64,000 bases of DNA from Chaenocephalus aceratus (GCA_023974075.1 CM043788.1:24897412-24961411), one strand, 5' to 3'; positions 1 to 62,072 are shown, numbered from the stretch's first letter. Notes: generated by a model from the sequence alone, not told the origin. Made by a program: numbers and translations.

Positions 1-440
1 ACACTTTATTTATTTGTTTTTATTTTTGCATAACAAATCACAATCAGACAATAACTAGTAAATGAAGTGATGAAATAAATGTAGTTGTGGCTGGTGTATA
101 AACAGATTATTAATGATACAAGTAAATGCTAGTTTTCCTCCACCTCTGCAGTATTGTTTAAAACAAATTGAATTGGTGGTGATGGAAATGTTGATTGCCC
201 TTTAGAGGACTTCATGTTGTTGAAGATTTCATGTTTTTCCTGTTTTCTGTTCCTGGGAAGACTTCTAATTATCTCAGCAGCATTTATAAAGAAATACTTC
301 TCATTGAGGAGGTTGAGATTAACTTCACATGGTGACAGTTTATGGGCAAAATATGGTGCATGTTAGCAAAACAAACCCTCAGAGAAACCCCCACCGAGGG
401 GAGACTGTCAAAGCCAGCGGCCTGAGAGAAAGGGGCTGAG
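1..440. other. AT-rich upstream flank
   Basis: No coding exon or bounded repeat is visible here. The sequence is AT-rich up to about 350 and then becomes GC-richer toward the homeobox gene promoter. Confidence 0.5.
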
Positions 441-500
441 AAGCAGAGCACAATCAAAGGCTGTTATTTTAATCTGTCCTGCCTCGGAGATTAGCCCACC
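441..500 (+). promoter_or_regulatory. Candidate distal promoter or enhancer motifs of the homeobox gene
   Basis: A GC-richer island lies upstream of the homeobox gene. It holds a TCF/LEF-like ATCAAAGG at 453-460 and K50-homeodomain-like cores, TTAATCTG near 469 and GATTAG near 489. Motif matches this short occur by chance, so regulatory use is an inference. Conservation in other fish would be the test. Confidence 0.3.
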
Positions 501-604
501 ACATTGTTTTAATTGTTTTAACGGGAGGGGATCCTTGGCATAAATCTCTCAAGTTCAATAGTTTCAAAAACTTGAGCTCCTCGCAACCCCCCTCTCTTCC
601 CTCA

Positions 605-700
605 TCCCACCTAATCCCGGCTAATACCTTTCTTTCTATTGGCTAATGGCTGAGGGGAGCCTGGGTAAATGCGTCTTAAATAGTCGTGGGTTTGGGAGAA
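605..700 (+). promoter_or_regulatory. Candidate core promoter of the Dmbx-family gene
   Basis: TAATCC at 612-617 is the consensus bound by lysine-50 homeodomains. It is followed by a CCAAT-type ATTGG at 638-642 and a TATA-like TTAAATA at 676-682. A start of transcription near 705-715 would give a non-coding exon ending at the good donor at 837. The spacing is plausible, but there is no transcript evidence. Confidence 0.4.
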
Positions 701-705
701 ATAGA

Positions 706-837
706 TCGGTACCACGACAAAGAGCGCTGCTGTGTGAGGATTTAAGGCCCAAACTGGACTAGGAGAAACTGGACTACACAGCTCACCGGGTCCAGACCTC
801 TGTGCGTAAAGGCGCACCTGCACTGTCCGGAGCTCAG
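706..837 (+). other. Probable non-coding first exon (5' UTR) of the Dmbx-family gene
   Basis: The right edge is inferred from CAG|GTAAAC at 835-843. A matching pyrimidine-rich acceptor (CTGTTCCTCAG) ends at 1341, eight bases before the ATG at 1349. The left edge is only estimated from the TATA-like box. An intron of 838-1341 fits, but a single-exon 5' end starting near 1300 cannot be excluded. Confidence 0.4.
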
Positions 838-1348
838 GTAAACAGCACAGGCAACAACAAACCGAAAACGTTTCCAAATATGTTGTATAACTTAAAAAGA
901 TATCTGAAATAATGGTCTCGAATTCATGATGTCAAATGTATCCGATTTTAAGTATGTGGATACAAAATGCTGCCTCTCCTCATATAGCTTGTATAATATG
1001 TGTCAAATTGGCTGATCTGTGAAAGAGTAAATCCGTAAGAAATATGATAATAATCACATTTCATATTTAATTTAATGTTTTGAATCTTGAATTTCACCAA
1101 ATCACACGAACAGCCGCTTAAGAAAAAGTAAAGGAAGATGAAGAATAGATCATTACATTTTAGGGGGAAATAAACATAATGTTGGTCCTCCTACAATAAT
1201 TGTCTTCATTTTCATTTTGCAGTTATTGCTCCATACACTTAGCAGATCATTATTGTAATTAAAACGTTTTAATGACTTATTCTATATGTTAAGATGCTGA
1301 TTAACTCTTCAGTCGGTTAAATAAGTATTCCTGTTCCTCAGATTTAAG

Positions 1349-1517
1349 ATGAACTCCTTGAATTTCTGCGGGACGTCCAACGGTGGAGGCATGTTTCCTC
1401 TCCACGGTGTGAACTCCATGCTGTTCGACCTGCGCCACCAGATGGCGGAACAGTACCGCGTGTACTCTGCCGCGAGCCCCGCAGCGCACACCCTGTCTGT
1501 GGCCGAGAGACTGGCAG
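1349..1517 (+). CDS. dmbx1-like: Dmbx-family gene coding exon 1
   Basis: Encodes residues 1-56 plus the first base of codon 57. It starts MNSLNFCG and ends VAERLA, matching the N-terminal style of Dmbx proteins. The donor is G|GTGGGT at 1517/1518. Confidence 0.82.
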
Positions 1518-3742
1518 GTGGGTCTTCGTAACTCTGCAACACTTTAAAGGAATGAACACTTGAACATAAATGTTAGTTAACACTTTAAAACACATGTTCT
1601 CTTTCCTAGAGTTATGTTGTATTATGCACATAACTTATGTATACAGAGTGATGTGGTGAAAGAGGGTTCATGGTCAAATTGATGATCACAATATAAACAA
1701 TTGATTATAACACATTGAATCATATTATTACATTATCAATAGTTTGCATTAACTATGCAAGGCAAGTTTATTTAAACAGCACCTTTCAACACAAGGCAAT
1801 TCAAAGTGCTTTACAAAAATGAATGATAAAAGACAAATATACTTTTCTTAAGTAAAATGTTGAGATACTTGACTTACTGTAAGTATAAATATATTGTGCT
1901 AATGATACATTTCAGTGAAATAACTGATACTTTTTGTCATTACATTTATTTGAGGATTTAATTGCTTGACTATTTTTGGATAATAACACAAAATATGATT
2001 TTAAAAGATGAACTATAAGAACATTTGAGTTATTCAAACCTTAACCTGCAAAATCCAAGGCATGAACATAAATCTTCTTCCACCACTGTTCATTGTTAGA
2101 ATCCATCAAATACAATGTCCAGCCTATAAAATAAGCTACTATTATTCAATTTTTCAGCATATAAAAGTCAATAAAAATCATGTCAAATTTCTACTGCCCT
2201 GATTTCAAAGAAAAACAACATGCAAGTGTGGGGAAAATATGAATTCACTTCATGCTCCCTATGATGATTGGAGAGGACTTGCTGCTGAGTGACTCTGGTG
2301 ATAACCTTGTGTTTCTCTCTGTCCCGCCCAGAGCTTATTCTGGAGGCTCGGTATGGAAACCAGCAGAAGCAGCGCCGCAGCCGCACGGCCTTCACAGTGT
2401 CGCAGTTGCAGGCTCTGGAGAAAGCCTTCCAGCAGACACAGTACCCCGACGTGAGCATGAGGGAGAGACTGGCTGTCTGCATCAACCTGCCGGAGGCTCG
2501 CATTCAGGTGAACACACACTCCCCCAACACACCTGACTGGAGACCTGCTGAATAATGCACATTTGTTTGAATCTGGGACACAGTAATAAAAGGCTGCAGT
2601 TACCATTTGATATTGATATTAAAGTGTAATTATAATGGGGAAAACAACTGGGAGGTTAAGGAAGGTTAAGGAATGATACAGTAGCACATTTGTACATAAT
2701 TGAAGTGGTGACAATTACATAAAGTACATATGTATTTGTATTCTATTTCTACTCTAATGGCAACTACAATTCACTACATATGTAAAAAGAAAGCTTGTTA
2801 CGACTACAAGTTATAGGGTAATACATGATGGTGTATTATTATAGATTAAGCCATAAAGGAATTAAAACACCCTTTAGCAGCAAAACTAAAGAGATAAACA
2901 CATTTCTGCATCAATATTTCTTATCCAATAATATTCTAAAATAGGCCATTTTACACGAGTACTTTGTTTTCCTTATCTTTCACAATTTCTCATGTGGTAA
3001 CAAATGTATGAATGCTGACAGTGAAAGGTTGCTCAAAAAAAACAAAACATGTTATTTCTGGCTCCCTTTTAAAGTTTCCATGAAATTATTTAGTTTTTGT
3101 GTATTAACTTTAATCTTCTCTACATTTCTAGATGTTCACATTTTGAGCCAGTCTTCTAAACTTTGTTTCTTTTGAATGTGTATGAAGTGTGCCATAAACA
3201 TACATTTACCGTGGCTGTTTTACTCTCTCTCTCTTGTCCAGGTGTGGTTCAAGAACAGGAGGGCAAAGCACCGTAAAGGTCAGAGGTGTTCCCCGCTCTC
3301 CAGAGACCACAGTGTGGAGGAGGCGCCACACCGCAGCACGGGGGGACAGGAGGAAGAGAGGACCGGAGACAAACAGGACATTTCCACATCACACACTGAC
3401 AGACACAATCATCCTCTTCATCGCTGTCCTTCTCCTCCTCATGTGGATAAAAGCAGGGATATTTGTCCGCCTCGCACACATTCAGACTCTGATGTTTCAC
3501 GGTGCTCCCTCCGCCTTCACTCCCCCCCACTCTTCCCCTTCAGGGAGTGCTACAGCCAGCCTCCTCACCAGCCCCTTGTAGGAGTGCTGTCCACGGAGCT
3601 GGCCCTCCCCCCGGTGTTCTGGCCCATCTTACAGCACAGCTCTGCCCTCAGGGTCCATCCGCCCTCTGTTACTAAAAACTGTAGCCTCTCCCTTCAGACT
3701 GCGTGCTCTACTAAAGCTCCTCACCCTCACCTGGGGCTGTAA
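1349..3742 (+). CDS. dmbx1-like: Dmbx-family PRD-class homeobox transcription factor
   Basis: Three exons (1349-1517, 2332-2507, 3242-3742) splice in frame at GT-AG junctions to 281 residues. Residues 50-65 carry a Dmbx-type block ([15 protein letters not shown]) ahead of the homeodomain at about 70-129. The homeodomain has R5, F8, K50 (residue 119) and N51, and an intron between positions 46 and 47, as in many PRD-class genes. K50 predicts binding to TAATCC-like sites. Known Dmbx1 acts as a nuclear repressor in midbrain and hindbrain development; that role is inferred here. The tail (130-281) is rich in Ser, Pro, His and Arg and lacks a recognisable OAR motif, unlike canonical Dmbx1. The start was chosen because it is the first ATG after the acceptor and is followed by family-like sequence. 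It lies about 1.5 kb upstream of the csnk1g2 promoter on the same strand. It could be a Dmbx1 duplicate or a lineage-lost ohnolog. Confidence 0.88.
1756..1820 (-). repeat. LINE 3'-tail-like fragment in homeobox gene intron
   Basis: The text (CAGCACCTTTCA... CAAAGTGCTTTACA) resembles the reverse complement of the widespread fish L2-like 3' end. A similar start recurs near 25370. The boundaries are uncertain. Confidence 0.4.
2332..2507 (+). CDS. dmbx1-like: Dmbx-family gene coding exon 2, homeodomain N-terminal part
   Basis: The acceptor CCCAG ends at 2331 and the donor CAG|GTGAAC is at 2507. The exon encodes ELILEARYG and then homeodomain positions 1-46, ending PEARIQ. It is the best-conserved exon. 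Confidence 0.9.
3242..3742 (+). CDS. dmbx1-like: Dmbx-family gene coding exon 3, recognition helix and tail
   Basis: The acceptor TTGTCCAG ends at 3241. The exon opens with [12 protein letters not shown] (recognition helix, K50 N51) and then a 152-residue low-complexity tail to the TAA at 3740-3742. No OAR-like motif is seen at the end. Confidence 0.87.
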   Translation: MWFKNRRAKHRKGQRCSPLSRDHSVEEAPHRSTGGQEEERTGDKQDISTSHTDRHNHPLHRCPSPPHVDKSRDICPPRTHSDSDVSRCSLRLHSPPLFPFRECYSQPPHQPLVGVLSTELALPPVFWPILQHSSALRVHPPSVTKNCSLSLQTACSTKAPHPHLGL

Positions 3743-4175
3743 ATGTAGACCTGTTCACCTCCAGCCCGACATCTCTGCTCTTGCATGGGGAGAGACACGG
3801 TGGAGAAGAACTTACTGCCTTTTACTGTAAACCTGACAGAATATCAATTTTAATTTAGAGTGTTATTTTATCTGTTTAAAGGGAATACATCTGTACAGTC
3901 ACATATTTCCAAGTCTTATTTAAGTCTGTTTTTATTAAAATCAACAGGTTGGTTGCTTGCAACTGATGCAAATTTGCATCAACAAGACTGTTCTTTAATC
4001 ATCACAAGCAGCATGAACATCCCATTTAAAGATACCATTGCCACCTTCAGTATTATTTAGCTGCATGGTTACACCGGCAGTTATAATCCTTTTTAAAGCA
4101 TTTCAGAAAAGTTCCCCATTCTAATTAGGCACAGAAACATACAAATGTGAAATAAAGTTATTTGTACCTGAATTC
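3743..4175 (+). other. 3' UTR of the Dmbx-family gene with poly(A) signal
   Basis: A canonical AATAAA at 4151-4156 lies about 410 bases past the stop codon, so the transcript probably ends near 4175. No ORF or repeat interrupts this stretch. Confidence 0.5.
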
Positions 4176-5217
4176 TCTGGGGGTGGATTTGTGTTTTTGG
4201 TTTAGCAGCACTGACAAAATGATGGGTTTTTACTAAATTAACATATTTTACTGCATATTTACTACTGCAATTTGTATCAACATTGGGATTTCAACCACTT
4301 TGCAAAGCTCAAATATGAGGCCTGATCTTCTTTTGGATATAAATAAATGTTTTAATTTGTGAGCACTGACAACATCGAGCAGTTTATATTGTCACATTTT
4401 ACATGACGTTTGATGTGTAGCCCAAAGCACTACATTTGGTTTTGTAAAAAACGTCACTTTGGTAAGGGTGAGATCTCCAGTCTGCACATAAATAAACTGC
4501 AATATTTGTTGAATGAATCTGGTTAGAATTATGCATCAGAATTCCAGATGTGGGTCCTATGCCAGCATGACATTATTTGCAGTTGTACAAATACAATTGT
4601 ATTCAAAATATGACAAAGTACTGAATGAAATTATAGCAGAAGTAACATTAATTAAGTATTGACTAGACTTAAATCAAGTACTGTAGTTAAATGCAATTTA
4701 ACTTGTTATTACTTGATTATTTCCATGTTATACTATTATATCTAGATATCTGTAGGTATGAGTTATTTTGCAGATTGAGATTAATACTACATAATGAAAT
4801 CAACAAATAAAATATAACTTAACATTAAAGATTCAATTCACCAGTAGTTAAAATGATCCAACCCTTTACAAGTTCCAACATTAAAGTAATGGAATATATT
4901 ATAAACGTTATTCTGAAATTGGAGACTCTGTTTAGTGAGTAGGCTCCATTTACTTGTGGTACTTTATTTAAGTTTAGCTTGATGTCAATAACTTTACTTA
5001 AAAAAATGAATGGATAACTTTTATGTGCACTTTAAATACAAGATATGAGTAAATGTTCTAGCCCTTTGACCACTGGTCAACATTTGTATACACCTGTAGC
5101 AAAAACATGTTTGACGAGCACTACATTCAGGACAATACTCCCTTTATTTTAGTCATATTAGCAGATTTAAATTATACCAATTTAGATGTGGTGTGATTCT
5201 TTTCACACCATCCGAGG
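4176..5217. other. Intergenic spacer, nothing recognised
   Basis: AT-rich spacer between the homeobox gene and csnk1g2. Between 4610 and 5060 there are scattered AAGTA-type words reminiscent of the repeat that follows, possibly a decayed copy. Confidence 0.4.
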
Positions 5218-5622
5218 TAGAGGAAGTACTCAAATCTTTTCCTCAAGTCAAAGCAGAAATGCCAAAGTGTAGGAATATTCATACAAGTGAAAGTATGTAT
5301 TCAAAATGTTACTATTGTAAAAGTACAAATACTTAAGTGTTGGCATCTAAATATACTAAAGTAGCCTACCAAAAGTAAAAGTACTGAATATGCAGATTAG
5401 CCCAAAATCCTTTATAATCAGTTATCATTATTGATACTTTTATCAAGCTGGTAAAGGTGGAACACATTTGAATGACTTTATTCACTGCTGGGTACCTTTG
5501 AATTGTAGTTGAGTATAAGTAAAGTAGCATACAATGGAAATACTCAAGTAAAGTACAAGTACCTCAACAGTTTACTTAATTGCTTGATCAAATGTACTTT
5601 GTTACTTTCACCAGTGCACACC
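5218..5622. repeat. Interspersed AAGTAC-rich teleost repeat
   Basis: Dense AAGTAAAAGTACT-type words run from about 5218 (GGAAGTACTCAAATC) to about 5622 (GTTACTTTCACCAGTG). These are the two ends of a repeat that is common in teleost genomes. Family assignment is from recognition only. It abuts the csnk1g2 promoter region. Confidence 0.5.
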
Positions 5623-5636
5623 ATTGTATATTCAGT

Positions 5637-5931
5637 TATATAAAGAGTGTAATGTGTCCAGCGCTCACAGCAGCTAATCAATGAGCTACTCACGCCTGAT
5701 GTTTTGCTTTATTCACCAAACCAGTTGCGTCAGTTTTTCAGCGTACCGCGGTGGTGTGAGCTGTGAGCCGGCGTGACGCTGTGCCTGCCTGGGTATCGGG
5801 CAGCGGAGGGAGGCTTAAAGAGACAACAGCAAAATCATAGCAACTTGAGAGGCTAGAGAAACGAAATGAGAAGGATACCCACACACGAAGAACCATGACT
5901 TCGAATGCCTTCTGGTAGCTGACATTTAAAG
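5637..5931 (+). promoter_or_regulatory. csnk1g2: csnk1g2 candidate promoter and non-coding first exon
   Basis: TATATAAAG at 5637-5645 is followed by GC-richer, non-repetitive DNA. A good donor, AAAG|GTAACAC, ends a putative untranslated exon at 5931. The next acceptor (TTTTTGCTTTTTCAG) ends at 9366, giving a 3.4-kb 5'-UTR intron. The transcription start is estimated. Confidence 0.4.
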
Positions 5932-7575
5932 GTAACACGCTTTCCTTTAGCGACAGAAATGTGTTGTTGTTTTTTTAAGACACCGTCCCGCCGTTCGTTA
6001 GCGTTCTTGCCAATGTTTCAGTGGCTAGCTTGCTAAATAGCTAGCTAGAAAGCTAAACGGTAAGAGATCCGGGCTGCCGATGGTGTGCAGTCGGTTGTTC
6101 TGGATTAAGGAGTTGCCCGGCAGGCAATGGTCAGGGTAATATCTACAGCTGGGAGCTGAACCAAAAATACCAATACTCTCAGGTGAAACAACTAACCCTC
6201 TTATCATACAATCTGTGGCATTAAGTAGTTGCGACGTTGTTATTTATCAGTTATTAAGCGTTTACTAACTGACCATGTTAATGTAGTACAGTGAATGTCA
6301 ATCAATGAATATTTTATGATCGTTCCTGCTTCGACTTGTTCCCTTTGCATCAGTTTGCTTACGGTTAGCTAGTTTGTGTTTGAAATGGTAAAGTGTTGTT
6401 AACAGATTAGCCGATGGTACATCGTTTTTATTAGGCGTTGGGCCAAGAAGAACGGTGTTTGTGGTAGGTGCTAGCTCGGTTAGCTTATCACTGCTAATGT
6501 GACATTTCGATTAAGCGTCAACTATAGAATAAACGTCTACTCAAGGAGAATGTGCCGATAGTGTTGTTTTATGTAGCTACTATAAGTATACGTTTAAACG
6601 GAAGCAAGCGATTGAACGATATCAAGCTAACTGAAGCTTGCTAACTTCAGAGTATCTGGCCTTGTCCGTCGTACCAGCTATGTTAACTGAACCCTTCTCA
6701 ACACACGCATTGATGGATTTTAGGAGTGAATTCGTTTTTTTAAGACCTCATCTCATAATAGAAAACTAACATAGGGCTTTAGAGAGAAAACTGCTCTAAA
6801 CACTTGAAACTGACGTTACGCGCTAAATGACAGCTGCCAACACCGACGTTATTCGTTTAGCTACTAGTAGCATTAATATAAGCTCAAAGGGCAGATCTTC
6901 TGTACACGGAAATGAAAATGTATCAACCAAAACTTGTCTAACAGCTCTAATGGCTGTTCGATTTATATCGATAACGTTTGAATTCGTCTTGTGTCGTGTT
7001 ATTACAAGCTAACTGCATCGACTACAACGTTCATGGCAAGACAATGTGAGAAACGAACCGATCTCGTTTGGTGAGGCATTATTCACAGGTTTTCTGTCAG
7101 TTAGTTGATGTGACATCCAAAAACTAAGAACATAAAACATCTCACTTTGTTAAAAATAACATTGTATCTATATCAAACAGCTGACAGGAAAAACAATACT
7201 CAACTTCCTGAAATCAGCCAGATACATGTTTCGCTATGGTGGCCCACATTTCTAAACTGAGACAGTGAACTATTTCATTTTTTCAAGGGCCATCACTATT
7301 CTTTCTTATATTAACACTTTATCATACTTGTTTTAAAAGCATTGAATTGTTTTTTGGGTCACCTTGACAAATCAGATGCTTGTCTTAGTGCATTTCAGTT
7401 GCTGTGATCATTTGACTTTGCTGTTAGTACAGCAAAGTCTTTCAGGACTCGTACATTGTACTTCCAAATCTTGTGACCAGGTAGGCTAGTTTCTTCCTAT
7501 TTCTACAGTAAGTATCGTCATGCGTCAAGGTAGACATGACAGTGTAATGATTTACCTCATACTTGGTTTATAACT
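5932..7575 (+). other. 5'-UTR intron of csnk1g2, first part
   Basis: Contains no coding sequence. Several GCTAGC/TTAGCT-rich stretches occur between 6000 and 6600, as often seen near fish gene starts. No bounded repeat before the SINE at 7577. Confidence 0.4.
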
Positions 7576-7576
7576 T

Positions 7577-7775
7577 ACATTACATGTCATTTGTTAGATG
7601 CTTTTATCCAAAGCGACTTACACACATTCAGTACTGTGGGCAATCCCCACAGGAGCAATTTGGGGTGAAGTGTCTTGCCCAGGGACACAACGACCTGCTG
7701 ACTGCAGTGGGACTCGAACTTGCTATCCCCTGATTCGAAGTCCAGCACACTTCCCACTGAGCCACAGCCTCCCTA
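7577..7775 (-). mobile_element. tRNA-derived SINE with L2-like tail
   Basis: Read on the minus strand it begins with an A-box-like GTGGCTCAGTGGG and carries a B box GTTCGAGTCCC (plus-strand 7709-7719). It ends with the tail words AAGTCGCTTTGGATAAAAGC shared by fish SINEs and their partner LINEs. It is about 199 bp. It lies in the csnk1g2 5'-UTR intron, opposite in sense to the gene. Confidence 0.8.
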
Positions 7776-9366
7776 AATGTATGTTTTTTTTCAGGCTGAC
7801 TAAGAGTACAGACATACTCAACGTCTCAGTGTATTTGTAATCGTTGTGTCATTCTTTATGAACTTGTACCTAGGGAATGACCTTCTTAGCACCTGCCACC
7901 TGCCAAATAAAGGGGAAAGGTTGGCTGTGGCAGGGAACAAAATAGGTCACCTGCCACCATGTCGAATAGGTTTTTCTTTTTTATATTTAGAACTCTTTTT
8001 TTAAAGAGCAAGTCTAATTTTAAGGCAGGGATGAAGGTTTTATAAGGATATATTAAATTGTTCTACTGTCTGGCACCACTGATTCAGTGTTTACATAGAT
8101 GTCAGAAGTTGCTGACAAAAGGTAGAATGTTTTCTACGCAGGATATGAAATTACTCCCGTCCGTGTTCACTAAACGTCAGACATTGGTACCTATTTTTTA
8201 TTCTTTTTTATTTTCTTTATGTAGTTTAGCCTTCTCGTTAAAAAAAGCCAACTCTCAAATTCTAGCACAGATAAACATCAGAAAACTATAACTCCAATGT
8301 TTTGAATACCTATTTATTATCATAAACCATTGCTAAATCATCTGTATGTTTGACCTGTGATGGCTATTTTAGTCTTTCAGTTACAGCATTGCTAACTGTA
8401 GACCAGACTGTATCCAAATCCTTCCAATAATATGCTTCCCAATGATGCAAATGTTATGATGAGATGGGGCATTACAGCAGTCATTGATCCGTGTAAGTGC
8501 CTTTCCATAAGAAAGAGTAGCTGCCCAGTACTAGTGCTTGCATTACCTGCTCCACCAAACGTCTTAGATCATGGACATAGGGGAGTTAGGAGAGCAGCTC
8601 TGGACAGATATGTCTGCATGTGATTGTTAGCGAAAAGCTGCACAGAGAAGGTCAAGTTACACTGCTAATGAAAACTGAAATGATGGTTTGATTGATGTTG
8701 TTTGTGGCCTGAATTGCTCCTACAATAGTGTATGGCTTAGAATCATATCCTTTATTTGTTTTAGTAAGTAGGACATTTTGGATTTTTGCAAAAGCTTTTG
8801 GGGATTGTGCCTGAAACTTGGCTCAGGTGTTTCAATGAATGTACACTTTAGTCTTGCTTACAAGAGTTTCACTGATAGGCTCTGTGTCTTGGGCATTACA
8901 AAAATGAGTTTAATCGAAAAAGAGATTATTTATTTTCCACTGTGGAATATTTCTGCTCCTATTGATTGCTTTATTGAATTAACCTTGTGCCGGTCTGAAG
9001 CAATATCTCATTTCAGCTGTAGTAAGGAACAGCCATAGTAGACATACATTAATCTTCAAGTCAAAGGTTAAAGTTTTATTATATATATTGTTTATGTCCA
9101 CATGGCCAGAAGTATTATGAGAGCAAATGATGGTTTGAGTTTTGGCTTTTTTTTTTTACAATCTCCAGATTATGCTTATATACTTTTTGTCATAAATCTA
9201 GAAGGGGATAGCTACAGGACAGAATATATTGTCTTCAATTAATGTAAAAAATATATTTTAAGAAAAAGTAATGATAGAGTTTATTTGGAGTGTATTTTAT
9301 GATCTTTGTTGTAGTAACAGGCTATACAGAGCACTAACTGATATCTCTTTGTTTTTGCTTTTTCAG
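7776..9366 (+). other. 5'-UTR intron of csnk1g2, second part
   Basis: Unremarkable AT-rich intron with no bounded repeat. It ends at a long pyrimidine-rich acceptor at 9352-9366. Confidence 0.4.
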
Positions 9367-9931
9367 ATACCCAGCTATCATCAGACCCATCAGTTACTGG
9401 TCTTTCCTCCAGCTGTTTTCTCTGCGTCTGGGTTGCCTTGTCTGCTGTGGCCCTGCATCATGGAGAGCGTCCACTGTGTCACTGAAGGCTGACCAGAAGG
9501 AATGAGGCACTCTAGGAGATGTTCCCAAGTGTCCTTGTGGATGCAGTAGCTGGGTTTCGGAGTGCTTTTTTATGACTAGAATTGTATGTGCATCTGTGGG
9601 CACATCCTAGGACAACCTGCCTATTCTTCAGGCAGGGACATGCTACTCTGAGACTGGAGCTGGAGAAACACACAGGGAAGGAACCCCTCTGCTAAACAAG
9701 GAACCCAAAGAAAAAAGGGAAGCACTCAGCAGAAGACCTGACTGATAGACACTTCAGCTCATTGAAGTGTCCTCTGAATCATTGCAAATTTTAACAGAAA
9801 CACCTTTCCTGTGTCCTGTGAGAGTTTGTCTCCCTCCCCCTCCCTAAAGCGTCCTCTGTCGTTGTTATTGGAGTTCCTATGGTTTGCATGGCTGGAGAAT
9901 AACCGTGGAGAGGCCAGGGTATCACAAGCTT
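9367..9931 (+). other. csnk1g2: csnk1g2 5' leader with upstream AUGs
   Basis: The part of the exon before the start codon holds many AUGs. One is an 11-codon-size uORF at 9460-9492 ending TGA; another at 9879 (ATGGTTTGC) stops at a TAA after seven codons. The main frame stays open upstream to about 9884 but has no ATG there, so translation should begin at 9932. Confidence 0.55.
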
Positions 9932-58815
<48,884 letters not shown>

Positions 58816-59735
58816 AAGAAGAGCACGGAGAGAACTTGAAACATTGTGGTCACTGTCAAGTTTTAAATGGAAGCAACTACACAGACTCCCCCTCTGTCCC
58901 CTATCTCTTTCCAGCTCCCCTCTCACCTCTTTATCCCTCTCACCTTATTCCCACTGTCACTCTGTACCCTCCCCCCCTCGCGCTGTCTCGTTCTCGTTCT
59001 CAGTGCTCCCTGCTACTGGCGAGTTTAAGGAATGTTGCAGTCCTACTGACTCCACAACAGACTCTTGATTCCTTTATCGACGAAAAATAAACGTACCTGC
59101 ATTACAACGGAGGCTTGAGAAAAAGTTTTAAAAAAGGCTGTAACAATGAAACTCGAATACCGTGGCTTGAATATGAAAAAAGATACTGTTTGAAACAGTT
59201 GTGTATTCTAGATTCCATAAGAGCACCTGTTGTCAGCTGTTGATCAGGGGAACCATTTGAGTGGTTCACATGAAAGAAATCTGCTCCTATTAGGATTTTC
59301 TTTTCTTCCTTTGGTGTGTGTTTTGGGATCAAGGTAAAGAGGAAAAGGTGAACCATGCTGATGTTAAATCTGAGCGACACAGGAAGCATTTCATCTCTAA
59401 AACAAAATTTGGAGGATTTTTATGTTTTTCTTTTTTTTGTAATTGAATCCTCAGTTTTCCAAATCCATTGCATTGAAAACTTATTTTTATGTTGTGTTCT
59501 GGAGTTCCATTTGTTTTCTTCACTGGCTTTCTTTCTGTCTGTCAACGTGGACTTTGTAGCACAGTCACTGGCCTCAGGTACTGTGGGAGATCGAGAGAAA
59601 CAGATATTAAGCTCTCTTATTATTATTATTATTGCACTTTTGGAAAAAATAAAACAATTACAGTGGAAAACTTAAGGGTTTGAAATTAACAATTAAGAAA
59701 AACAACCTAATAAAGACTGATCTAGGAAGAGTCCT
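58816..59735 (+). other. csnk1g2: csnk1g2 3' UTR with three poly(A) signals
   Basis: AATAAA hexamers occur at 59086-59091, 59648-59653 and 59709-59714, so alternative 3' ends are possible. No repeat is seen in this stretch. The true end is not determined. Confidence 0.45.
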
Positions 59736-59936
59736 TCACAACGCTTATATCTGAGTTATGGAAAAATGTTGTCGATTTACATGAAAAAAAAAGGATATGT
59801 CTTTCCATTTTTATTTCTTACATCAAAATAATTTACCATGAAATCATAGTTTGTGCCTTTTTTAAGTAAAATGTTTAAAGCTCAATTGAGTGTCCCGCAA
59901 TGAGATTTTATCTAATCTGTCCCAAATGCTCACTGG

Positions 59937-62030
<2,094 letters not shown>

Positions 62031-62072
62031 ATTGTGAATAAAGGAAGTTTTATCACAGGAGTCAAATCAATC

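Noticed and set aside
2183..2606. Overlapping ORFs on both strands around the homeobox exons
   Set aside because: They are shadows of the homeodomain exon in other frames and contain no family signature.
7709..7774. A tRNA gene from the A/B-box-like sequence (also near 12365)
   Set aside because: The boxes sit in SINEs with LINE-like tails; a tRNA cloverleaf is not complete and no terminator follows the tRNA part.
9884..9931. N-terminal extension of csnk1g2 upstream of 9932
   Set aside because: The frame is open but begins at a TTG, not ATG; the residues do not match the family, whose N-terminus is MDF-like at 9932.
62034..62072. Upstream in-frame ATG of mfsd12
   Set aside because: The added residues ([13 protein letters not shown]) are not MFSD12-like; the start at 62073 is more consistent with the family, though transcript data could reverse this.
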